DNA of 64,000 nt from Aureimonas ureilytica DSM 18598 = NBRC 106430 (GTDB taxonomy: Bacteria > Pseudomonadota > Alphaproteobacteria > Rhizobiales > Rhizobiaceae): contig NZ_ARQE01000004.1 of the NCBI RefSeq assembly GCF_000382705.1, forward strand, positions 342,197 to 406,196, read 5' to 3'. Positions 1 to 7,005 of the stretch are shown here, piece by piece. The notes beneath the pieces are model-generated. The model had not been told where the DNA came from. It made no database searches and saw nothing but the letters and a program-made list of their open reading frames with translations. Position numbers and translations under genes: made by a program. The first letter of the stretch is position 1, and each line of letters opens with the position of its first letter.

Positions 1-2
1 GT

Positions 3-413
3 CTGGACGAGGCCGGTTTCGCCAAGGCCGAGACCGAGGGCGCCTTCTGCCTCAGCTGGCGCGCGCACGGTCTCGCCTATGGCCTGCCGACGCGCATCGA
101 GCAGCAGGTCGGTGCCGGCCAGATCGTCCTCGCCAATCTCTCGCGCCGTGCAATCGGTGAAGCAGGGGCGCGCTTCGGCCGGCTCGGCATCGTCGAGATC
201 ACCGCGCCGCCGGAGGTCCTCGTCGCGCGCATCGCCGCGCGGGGCCGCGAAACCGAAGCCGACATCCGCGCCCGCATCGCCCGCTCCGCGCCGCTCAGCC
301 CGCCGCCGCAGACCATCAGCTTCCTGCGCATCGACAATAGCGGACCGGCAGACCAAGGCGCCGACGCACTCGCCACCCATCTCGGCGCGCTCCTGGGCCG
401 GGTCCTGCCCTGA
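3..413 (+). CDS. phnN: Ribose 1,5-bisphosphate phosphokinase PhnN (5' truncated by window edge)
   Basis: PhnN uses ATP to phosphorylate ribose 1,5-bisphosphate to PRPP, the last salvage step of the C-P lyase phosphonate pathway in the cytoplasm. Only the last 136 codons are present; the N-terminal P-loop lies off the left edge. Seen directly: the open frame entering at base 3 reads the family signature FCLSWRAHGLAYGLP near its start, then a VLANLSR segment and an ITAPPEVLVARIAARGRE segment typical of the nucleoside-monophosphate-kinase-like fold, ending at TGA 411-413. In other bacteria phnN follows phnM or other phn genes, so the missing upstream part is probably a phn cluster; that is inference. 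No phn gene follows it here. Confidence 0.85.
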   Translation: MDEAGFAKAETEGAFCLSWRAHGLAYGLPTRIEQQVGAGQIVLANLSRRAIGEAGARFGRLGIVEITAPPEVLVARIAARGRETEADIRARIARSAPLSPPPQTISFLRIDNSGPADQGADALATHLGALLGRVLP

Positions 414-581
414 CGGATGGCGGAGCGCGTGCGGATCGGCGCGCCCGCCTTTCGGTCGTCTCTCGAAGCGGTTCGAGAGACGAGGGTCCGGGAGCACGAA
501 GCGATTCGCACCCTCGACGGATACGATCCGCACCTTCGCGAGTTGTGTGAAAAATCATCCGTTCGACGCCGAGGAACCCGA

Positions 582-1082
582 ATGCTCGCTTCCCTTCTGA
601 TCGGTCTGGTCGCCGGCCAGCGCGCCATGACCCCGCTGGCGCTCGTGGCCGATGCGGCGGGCCGGGGCCTTCTGCCGCCGGGCGCGCCGGGCGCGCGATG
701 GCTCGCCCATCCGCTCGCCCGGCTCGGCGCGACGGCGCTCGCGGCCGGCGAGATGGCCGGCGACAAGCTCCCCTCCGCGCCCGATCGCACCGTGCCCTCG
801 GGCCTCATAGCCCGCAGCCTGACGGCGGCGCTCGCCGGCGCGGCGTTCGCGCCGCGCGGCCGGCAGGTGGAGGGCGCCGCACTCGCCGCCGCCGCGGCGA
901 TCGGTGCGTCCTTCCTCGGCCTTGCCCTGCGCAAGCGCGCCATGGCGCGCTACGGGCAGACCCGCACGGGCCTTGTGGAAGACGCGATCGTCCTCGCCAG
1001 CGGCACCGCGATCACCCAGCTCGCCACGAATCGCGCCGCCTCGCGCCGTTGGCCCGACAGGCTTTCGCACCGGCGCGACTGA
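582..1082 (+). CDS. DUF4126-like small membrane protein
   Basis: A 166-residue hydrophobic protein of unknown function. The N-terminus has a LIGLVAGQRAMTPLA segment resembling the GxRSMTxPA start of DUF4126 proteins, followed by further hydrophobic stretches (about residues 85-115 and 140-155) that could span the membrane. The ATG at 582 is preceded by GAGGAA at suitable spacing; the frame stays open upstream to 417, but that part is arginine-rich and unlike the family. It lies 168 bases after phnN, and nothing suggests it belongs to phosphonate metabolism. The family assignment rests on recalled motif similarity only. Confidence 0.7.
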   Translation: MLASLLIGLVAGQRAMTPLALVADAAGRGLLPPGAPGARWLAHPLARLGATALAAGEMAGDKLPSAPDRTVPSGLIARSLTAALAGAAFAPRGRQVEGAALAAAAAIGASFLGLALRKRAMARYGQTRTGLVEDAIVLASGTAITQLATNRAASRRWPDRLSHRRD

Positions 1083-1099
1083 GCGCGCGCCGCACACAA

Positions 1100-1137
1100 G
1101 AGAGTGCAGTGATCGTGAGAGTGCAGTGATCGTGAGA
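1100..1137. repeat. 17-bp tandem duplication
   Basis: The unit GAGAGTGCAGTGATCGT occurs twice back to back (1100-1116 and 1117-1133) followed by GAGA, which starts a third copy. It sits 18 bases after the stop of the DUF4126-like gene. It looks like a local slippage duplication; no function can be assigned. Confidence 0.9.
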
Positions 1138-1304
1138 CAACGGCTCGGTGCGCTTCTCGCCGCATGAGAAGCCACCTAGGCGAACCGAGCCAGTCCATCA
1201 ACCGGATACGAAGCGTCTGACCGCCCGAATTTGCGTATCTGTCAGGTGTCAGCCAATCTAAAAGCCGAACCACGCGCCTAGATACTGTATTGTCAGGGGG
1301 AAGA

Positions 1305-1379
1305 TGGTGCTGCGAGAGAGGATTGAACTCTCGACCTCTCCATTACCAATGGAGTGCTCTACCACTGAGCTACCGCAGC
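1305..1379 (-). tRNA. tRNA-Thr (anticodon GGU)
   Basis: Read on the minus strand from 1379: acceptor GCTGCGG pairs with TCGCAGC (one G-U pair), a D arm with GTGGTAGAGC, the anticodon stem CTCCA/TGGAG enclosing loop TTGGTAA (anticodon GGT, codon ACC), a T arm with GTTCAATCC, discriminator A and an encoded CCA (1305-1307). It is complete and normally folded. No integrase or truncated duplicate of its 3' end is visible nearby, so I see no sign of use as an attachment site. Confidence 0.97.
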
Positions 1380-1539
1380 GCTTCGATGGCGGCTGTTTGC
1401 CATAAGGCTTCAGGGAAGGCAAGTCGGATTGCGCGATCTTTTTCATCGTGCCGACATGCGAAAAGGCTAGACAGTCTTTTTCGCGACGCCTATAAGGCCC
1501 TCACCAACGCAGCACGGTTCGAACGAAGCGGCGCTGCTG

Positions 1540-1615
1540 GCCCAAGTAGCTCAGTTGGTAGAGCATGCGACTGAAAATCGCAGTGTCGGTGGTTCGATTC
1601 CGCCCTTGGGCACCA
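1540..1615 (+). tRNA. tRNA-Phe (anticodon GAA)
   Basis: Acceptor GCCCAAG pairs with CTTGGGC, D arm AGCTCAGTTGGTAGAGC, anticodon stem TGCGA/TCGCA with loop CTGAAAA (anticodon GAA), T arm GGTTCGATTCC, discriminator A and encoded CCA at 1613-1615. Transcribed divergently from the tRNA-Thr gene 160 bases away. Confidence 0.97.
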
Positions 1616-2003
1616 TTTTCCTGGTTTTCAATCTGATGGACTGGTTCGGCTTGACGCTGAGCCGCTAGCTTGTGTTCGGCTCAGCCTGTCGTCGCGTCGA
1701 CAAGCGCCCATGCTCCACGCTCCGAATCTTCGTGTTTCGATTCGCGCGAATAGCGACCGTGCCCTAGGACCGCGCCCCGCCGAATCTCCGCCGAGCTTGG
1801 CAGCCCCTCCCCTCGCTACAAGCGCCTGCCGAAACCTCTCAGCGGAGAATCATGGCTGGAAAATTTTTCGTAGCGCCAGAGAGCAGAGCTCTGTCGCTGG
1901 AAGATCAGCAGGGTCACGCTTCCGCCGGTCCTGGCTGGCGGACGAGCCGCATAGCTCGCCCCATGGTCCGACGGCCCCAACCCCGCAAGGTTTCGTCGGT
2001 GCT
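1616..2003. other. Intergenic stretch after tRNA-Phe, with one perfect hairpin
   Basis: About 390 bases without a credible gene. A perfect 9-bp inverted repeat GCTGAGCCG/CGGCTCAGC (1656-1664 and 1677-1685, 12-base loop) lies 41 bases after the tRNA 3' end and could help end or process the tRNA transcript, but there is no T run after it. The rest shows no other motif I can support. The open frame crossing the region on the plus strand is arginine/alanine-rich and runs into the opposite strand of the kinase gene, so it is a composition artefact. Confidence 0.5.
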
Positions 2004-3698
2004 CTAAAGCGCGCCGGCCACCGCCTTCAGCCAGATCGACACGGCGACCGCGCCGCCATCGGGGATGCCGAGCGCGCGGGCGCCGAGATAGCTGGCGCGG
2101 CCGAGGCGCGGGCTCATGGCCTCAGTTCTCGCCGCGCCCTCCTCCGCCGCGCGCGCGGCGTCGGCCCAGGCCTCGGCCGGCGTCCGATTCGCCTCGGCGG
2201 CGCGCCGGAGGGCGTCGGCCGCCGGTTGGAGCGCGTCCAGCATGGTGCGATCGCCCGGCCTGGCGCCGCCGAGTTCGGAAATCGCCTCCACCGCCGCCGC
2301 GAAGGCTTCGGCGCTCGCGCCCGAACCCGCCGGCGCGTCGGCCAGATGGCGCGCCGCGCGCATGAGGCCCGTCGCGTAGAAGGGGCCCGAGCTTCCGGCG
2401 ATCGCCCGGCGCAGCGCGTCGGCCATGGCCTGGAGCGCGCCGTCAGGGCTCGTCCAGGCGGCATCCGGCAGCGCGCGAAGGGCCGCCGCCCCACGCGCCA
2501 GACTGGCGCCGAGATCGCCGTCGCCGGCCCGCGCGTCGAGATCGGTCAACGCGCCCTCAGCCGCTTCGAGCGCGGAGGCCGCCGCCAGCACGGCGCGCCG
2601 CATCCTGTCCATGCCGGGCCGGGCCTCCTGCCCGGCCGCTGCGGGCGCGGGCGATTTGGGCGCGGTTGACGGCAGGCGGACGGTTCGGTTGAGATGGCCC
2701 CGGCCCGGCCAGGCGGGCGCCGCGGTCGGCGCGTCGAGCAGCGCCAGTCGTTCGTCGTCCACGCGCAGGAGCGAGAGCGAGCAGCCACGCATGTCGAGGG
2801 CCGAAAGCAGCGTGCCGCACCAGGCACGCTCGACCCGCAAGCCTCGCGCCGCCAACTGGCGGAGCGCCTCGTGCGCGACGATGTCGAGTTCCATCGGCGG
2901 CGTGCCGCCGAGACCGTTGACGAGAAGCACGCAGCGCTCGCCCTCCGTAAGGTGGAGGTCGTCGACGATGGCGGCCAGCAGTTCCTCCACCAGCGCGCCG
3001 GCGGGCTTCAAGGGCGCGCGGCGCACGCCCGGTTCGCCATGGATGCCGAGTCCGAGTTCGATCTCGCCTTCGGCCAGCTCGAAATTCGGTTTGCCGGCGG
3101 CGGGCACCGTGCAGGGTTCGAGCGCGAGGCCCATCGTGCCGAGATCGGCCGCCGCCGCGCGCACCAGCGCGGCGACCGTGGCGAGCGCGTCGCCCCGCTC
3201 GGCCGAAGCGCCCGCGATCTTGTGAACGAGGATCGTGCCGGCGATGCCGCGCCGCCGATCCTTCGGGACGGTGTCGCGCAGCGCCACGTCGTCGGCCACC
3301 ACGACGATCTCGACCTCCTGGCCGCGCGCCCGCATCATTTCCGCCGCGAGGCCGAAATTCAGCCGGTCGCCTGTGTAGTTCTTGACGATCAGGAGCGCGC
3401 CGGCCGCGCCCGTCGCCGCCTCCAGCCCGGCCAGAACCGCGTCCGTCGAGGGCGAGGTGAAGACGTCGCCGGCCACCGCCGCCGTCAGCATCCCCTCCCC
3501 GACGTAGCCGGCATGGGCGGGCTCGTGGCCGCTGCCGCCGCCCGACAGGACGGCGACCCGGCGCGCCTCCGGCTCCGGCAGGGGATGGCGGATCACGACC
3601 GATTCGTCCGCTAGCAGCGCTTGGGCGGGTGCGAGCGCGACCGCGCCTTCCAGCATTTCGGACACGAGGGTCTTCGGGTCGTTGATGAGCTTCTTCAA
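2004..3698 (-). CDS. ATP-dependent dihydroxyacetone kinase, DhaK-DhaL fusion
   Basis: Phosphorylates dihydroxyacetone (glycerone) to DHAP with ATP in the cytoplasm. The product is 564 residues, normal for the single-chain ATP-dependent enzyme. DhaK half (about 1-335): GGGSGHEPAHAGYVG with catalytic-type H58, KNYTGDRLNF with K106 and D111, and LGIHGEPG with H220, the residue that binds the substrate covalently in this family. A Pro/Ala linker near 340-360 leads to the DhaL half, with D388, D393 and D395 of the Mg-ATP motif (GDGD), then SSGP and GARPGDRTMLDAL. The start is TTG at 3698 (MKKLINDP), chosen because GGAGG lies 6 bases upstream and the family begins there; the frame is open well beyond it. 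It is divergent from a paralogous kinase at 4036. The true physiological ketose could differ from dihydroxyacetone. Confidence 0.88.
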   Translation of the reverse strand: MKKLINDPKTLVSEMLEGAVALAPAQALLADESVVIRHPLPEPEARRVAVLSGGGSGHEPAHAGYVGEGMLTAAVAGDVFTSPSTDAVLAGLEAATGAAGALLIVKNYTGDRLNFGLAAEMMRARGQEVEIVVVADDVALRDTVPKDRRRGIAGTILVHKIAGASAERGDALATVAALVRAAAADLGTMGLALEPCTVPAAGKPNFELAEGEIELGLGIHGEPGVRRAPLKPAGALVEELLAAIVDDLHLTEGERCVLLVNGLGGTPPMELDIVAHEALRQLAARGLRVERAWCGTLLSALDMRGCSLSLLRVDDERLALLDAPTAAPAWPGRGHLNRTVRLPSTAPKSPAPAAAGQEARPGMDRMRRAVLAAASALEAAEGALTDLDARAGDGDLGASLARGAAALRALPDAAWTSPDGALQAMADALRRAIAGSSGPFYATGLMRAARHLADAPAGSGASAEAFAAAVEAISELGGARPGDRTMLDALQPAADALRRAAEANRTPAEAWADAARAAEEGAARTEAMSPRLGRASYLGARALGIPDGGAVAVSIWLKAVAGAL

Positions 3699-4035
3699 GG
3701 GGCGCCTCCGCAACCGGCCGGGATCGTCGGGATTGAGTCTGCCGGCCGGGCGCGCGGATGCAAGGGCGGATGCGACGGGATCGGCCTTGTTGCAGAGGTT
3801 TGCGAGGCGCAAAGCGCGCGGGTTCCGAAGGATCGATGCAGCGACCGGTGCGCATGGCCCCCGTGCAAGCGACGGGCTGGTGGAGCCCTTATCGGCGGCA
3901 CCCCGACGTCTCGATCCACCCCCACGCCTTTCGCTCCGCCTTTTCCCTCGCCTATCATGGCGGAGACGGGCTCGGCGGGAGCGCGGCCTCCTCAAGCCCT
4001 TTCCGCCGCCGCCTTTGCAGATTGGGAGTTCAAGC
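3699..4035. other. Divergent intergenic region between the two kinases
   Basis: 337 bases that must carry the promoters for both kinase genes if they are not part of longer units. A GGAGG ribosome-binding site for the leftward gene lies at its left edge and GGGAG for the rightward gene at its right edge. I see no clear palindrome or sigma-70 hexamer pair that I would defend. Confidence 0.4.
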
Positions 4036-5760
4036 ATGACGTCGATCTTCGACGAGCCGGAGCGTTTCGCCGCCACTGCCCTTGCCGGCTTCTGCGACGT
4101 TCACAGCCATCTCGTCCACGGCCTGCGCGGCGGCGCGCTGCGCGCCAGCCAGACGCCGGAGGGCAAGGTCGCGCTCGTGATCGGCGGCGGCTCGGGCCAT
4201 TACCCCGCCTTCGCCGGCTATGTCGGCGCGGGGCTGGCGGATGCCGCCGTCGCGGGCGACGTCTTCGCCTCGCCCTCCACCGAGAGCGTCGCGCGCATCT
4301 GCCGGCAGGCCCATCGCGGCGGCGGCATCGTGCTCGGCTTCGGCAATTACGCCGGGGACGTCCTGAATTTCGGCGCGGCGGCCGAGCGGCTGCGCGGCGA
4401 AGGGATCGACGTGCGCATCCTCGCCGTCACCGACGACGTGGCGAGCGCACCGCCCACGGAGAAGAGCAAGCGCCGGGGCGTGGCGGGTGACATCCCCGTG
4501 TTCAAGATCGCGGGCGCGGCGGCGGAAGCCGGCCTGTCGCTGGACGAGGTGGAACGCCTGGCGCGCCTCGCCAATGCGCGCACCGTCTCGCTCGGCGTCG
4601 CCTATTCGGGCTGCACCCTACCGGGCGCCGACGCGCCGCTCTTCACCGTGGACCCGTCCAAACTCGCCGTGGGCCTCGGCATCCACGGCGAGCCGGGGGT
4701 CCGCGACGAGCCGCGCATGCCCGCCGCCAAGCTCGCCGAGCTTCTGGTCGCCCCGCTTCTCGCCGAGCGGCCGGACGGGGCGAGCGGGCGCGTCGCCGTC
4801 CTCCTCAACGGGCTCGGCGCCACCAAATACGAGGAACTCTTCGTTCTCTGGACGCAGGTCGCCGAGGGCTTGCGCGCGGGCGGTCTGGAGCCCGTCGCGC
4901 CGGAGGTCGGCGAACTCGTGACCAGCCTCGACATGGCCGGCTGCTCGCTGACCTTGACCTGGCTCGACGAGGAGTTGGAGCCGCTCTGGCTTGCCCCGGC
5001 CGAGACCGCCGCCTTCCGGCGCGGGCAGGTCGCGCCCGCTGCCCGCGCGCCCAAGCCCGCCGAGGACGCCGAGGAGACGCCGCGCTTCGCGCCGGCCGGC
5101 GAGCCCTCGCGCGAGGCGGCCGCGCGCGTTCAGGCCCTGCTGGAAACGATGGCGCGAGCGCTCGCGGCCGCCGAGGACGAGCTCGGCCGGATCGACGCGA
5201 TCGCCGGCGACGGCGACCATGGGCAGGGCATGCGGCGCGGCTCGGCCGCCGCCGTCGAGGGCGGACGCGCGGCGCTGGCGCTCGGCGCGGGGGCGGGCTC
5301 GCTTCTGGCCCATGCGGGCGACCGCTGGGCCGACACGGCGGGCGGCACGTCCGGCGCCATCTGGGGCCTGATGCTGCGCGCCTTCGGCACGGCGCTCGGC
5401 GATGAGGAGAAGCCCGGCGCGGCGGACGTGGCCGCCGGTGCGCGGGCGGGTCTCGAGGCCGTCACCGCGCTCGGCCGCGCCCGGCTCGGCGACAAGACGC
5501 TGGTGGATGCGCTCGTGCCCTTCGTGGAGGCGCTGGAGCGCGAAACCGGCGCGGGCCGCGACCTGCCGTCCGCCTGGGCCACGGCCGCCGAGGCCGCCAC
5601 GCGGGCCGCCGAGGCTACGAAGGACCTCGCGCCCCGTCTTGGCCGCGCCCGGCCGCTGGCGGCCAAGAGCCTCGGTCATCCCGACGCCGGCGCCGTCTCG
5701 CTCGCCCTCATCGCGCGCAGTCTCGCCGAAGCGCTGCGCGGGGAGGCGACGGGCGCTTGA
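4036..5760 (+). CDS. DhaK-DhaL fusion kinase, erythrulose-kinase-like
   Basis: A 574-residue ketose kinase paralogous to the gene at 2004-3698. DhaK half: GGGSGHYPAFAGYVG (H55 kept; the usual EPxH is YPAF), GFGNYAGDVLNF (D108 kept, but the Lys of the canonical KNY is G103), and LGIHGEPG with covalent-binding H217. DhaL half: D387, D392, D394 and GDGDHGQGM, then TAGGTSGAIWG and ARLGDKTLVDAL. The GHYPAFAGYVG form is what I recall from the tetrulose (D- or L-erythrulose) kinases of this superfamily, so a C4 ketose substrate is likelier than dihydroxyacetone; that is inference. ATG 4036 follows GGGAG. Neither an erythritol or threitol dehydrogenase nor a sugar transporter is adjacent, so the substrate cannot be fixed from context. 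Confidence 0.82.
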   Translation: MTSIFDEPERFAATALAGFCDVHSHLVHGLRGGALRASQTPEGKVALVIGGGSGHYPAFAGYVGAGLADAAVAGDVFASPSTESVARICRQAHRGGGIVLGFGNYAGDVLNFGAAAERLRGEGIDVRILAVTDDVASAPPTEKSKRRGVAGDIPVFKIAGAAAEAGLSLDEVERLARLANARTVSLGVAYSGCTLPGADAPLFTVDPSKLAVGLGIHGEPGVRDEPRMPAAKLAELLVAPLLAERPDGASGRVAVLLNGLGATKYEELFVLWTQVAEGLRAGGLEPVAPEVGELVTSLDMAGCSLTLTWLDEELEPLWLAPAETAAFRRGQVAPAARAPKPAEDAEETPRFAPAGEPSREAAARVQALLETMARALAAAEDELGRIDAIAGDGDHGQGMRRGSAAAVEGGRAALALGAGAGSLLAHAGDRWADTAGGTSGAIWGLMLRAFGTALGDEEKPGAADVAAGARAGLEAVTALGRARLGDKTLVDALVPFVEALERETGAGRDLPSAWATAAEAATRAAEATKDLAPRLGRARPLAAKSLGHPDAGAVSLALIARSLAEALRGEATGA

Positions 5761-6078
5761 AGTCGGGCCCTGTCCTCCTGAGGTCGGTCGGCTTGGCTTG
5801 CCGGGGGCGAGCGAGCGGCATCGATCCGGCCCGTCGGGCGCTCCCGCTCGGAGATCAATGGGCGAGCGAGCCCGGCGGGTGCGTTCGCCGGCCGAGCAAG
5901 CGGCGCGTCCGTGCTTCGCTCGCAGGGGAGCCGCCCCCCTCCTCCGCCCGCGCCCGCACCCGGCGCCCGGATCGGGCCTCTCCGCCGCCAAGCGCGCGGC
6001 CCCGATCATTCCGGCATTGGCAAGGCCGGCCCGATCGCGCTACCCCGATTTCACTGCCGCTTGAGATCGGAGCCCTTC
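5761..6078. other. Intergenic stretch before the DUF1989 gene
   Basis: 318 bases with no convincing coding content. The frame of the downstream gene stays open to 5911, but that translation is a low-complexity Pro/Arg run. The only clear signal is GGAG at 6068-6072, which sets the GTG start at 6079. Confidence 0.4.
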
Positions 6079-6945
6079 GTGAAGCCCCAGCCCCTGACCT
6101 CCGCCCCTTCGGACGCCGAAAGCCGCAAGGCGGTCGCGCCCGTCGTCTGCTATCCCGTGGAACGGCTGCCCCGGCCGGATCTTGGCGCCTATCGCGCCGT
6201 TCGCGAGGATTGGACCCTGGTGGAACGGGTCACGGTGCCAGCGCGCGAGGCCGCCTGCTTCCATGCGCCGGCCGGGCATTTCGTCCGCATCCTCTCCGTC
6301 GAAGGGCCGCAGGTCGGCGACCTCAACCTCTTCAACGCGGCGGACCTCACCGAGCGCTTCTACAGCGGCAAGACGCGCGCGCTCTGCGGCACCCATGTCG
6401 GGCCGGGCGACCAGCTCTTTTCCAGCTTCCCGACGCTGCGCCCGATGGCGACGATCACGCACGACACGCTCGACTGGTACGGGTTCGACGCCTTCGGCGG
6501 CGGTGTCCACGACGTGATCGGCACGCGCTGCGACCCCTATACGCATTCGCTCCTCAGCGACGGCGGCATCTATCACCATTGCTGCCATTCCAACCTGACG
6601 CGCGCGCTAGCCGAGGAAACCGGCCTGCCGCTGCCCGAGGCCGAGCGGCATGTCCATGACGTGCTCAACGTCTTCATGTGCACCGGCTTCACGCGCGACA
6701 CCGGGCAGTATTTCATGAAGGCGAGCCCGGTGCGGCCGGGGGATTATCTCGAATTTTTCGCCGAGATCGATCTTCTCGGCTGCATGTCCGCCTGCCCGGG
6801 CGGCGACTGCTCGACGGTCCATTCGTCGGATGTGGCGGCCTGCTACCCACTCCTCGTGGAGGTCTACAAGCCGGCGCGCCTGCCGGCCGGCTGGGCGCCG
6901 CCCGCCGTCAACCGCTACGACCGCACCCACGGAACGGCCCTCTGA
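6079..6945 (+). CDS. DUF1989 family protein (urea-carboxylase-associated type)
   Basis: A 288-residue soluble protein of the DUF1989 family. Some members act with urea/guanidine carboxylases (carboxyguanidine deiminase subunits); most are uncharacterised. Seen: a core from about residue 65 with GHFVRILSVEGPQVGDLN, then LCGTHVGPGDQLFSS, the His/Cys-rich HHCCHSN, and SACPGGDCS near the C-terminus, the kind of Cys/His/Asp motif expected of its metal site. The start is GTG 6079, chosen for GGAG with a 6-base spacer; an upstream extension is unsupported. No urea or guanidine carboxylase, nickel gene or second DUF1989 subunit is beside it, so its partner is unknown. It converges with the TonB receptor gene across a strong hairpin. 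Confidence 0.82.
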   Translation: MKPQPLTSAPSDAESRKAVAPVVCYPVERLPRPDLGAYRAVREDWTLVERVTVPAREAACFHAPAGHFVRILSVEGPQVGDLNLFNAADLTERFYSGKTRALCGTHVGPGDQLFSSFPTLRPMATITHDTLDWYGFDAFGGGVHDVIGTRCDPYTHSLLSDGGIYHHCCHSNLTRALAEETGLPLPEAERHVHDVLNVFMCTGFTRDTGQYFMKASPVRPGDYLEFFAEIDLLGCMSACPGGDCSTVHSSDVAACYPLLVEVYKPARLPAGWAPPAVNRYDRTHGTAL

Positions 6946-6986
6946 AAACAAACCGGCCGGCCGCGCATTCGCGGCTGGCCGGCCGG
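6944..6986 (-). terminator. Intrinsic terminator for the TonB receptor gene
   Basis: The 10-bp arms CCGGCCGGCC (6953-6962) and GGCCGGCCGG (6977-6986) are complementary, and the intervening bases can add a short GCG/CGC pairing. On the minus strand the hairpin is followed by TTTGTTTT, so it fits an intrinsic terminator for the leftward receptor gene that stops at 7006. It may also block read-through from the DUF1989 gene. Confidence 0.7.
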
Positions 6987-7005
6987 CGGGATCGTTGCGG
7001 CCCGT

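Noticed and set aside
1305-1615. tRNA genes as integration sites of a mobile element
   Set aside because: No integrase, no repeated tRNA 3' end and no change of gene type are seen beside them.
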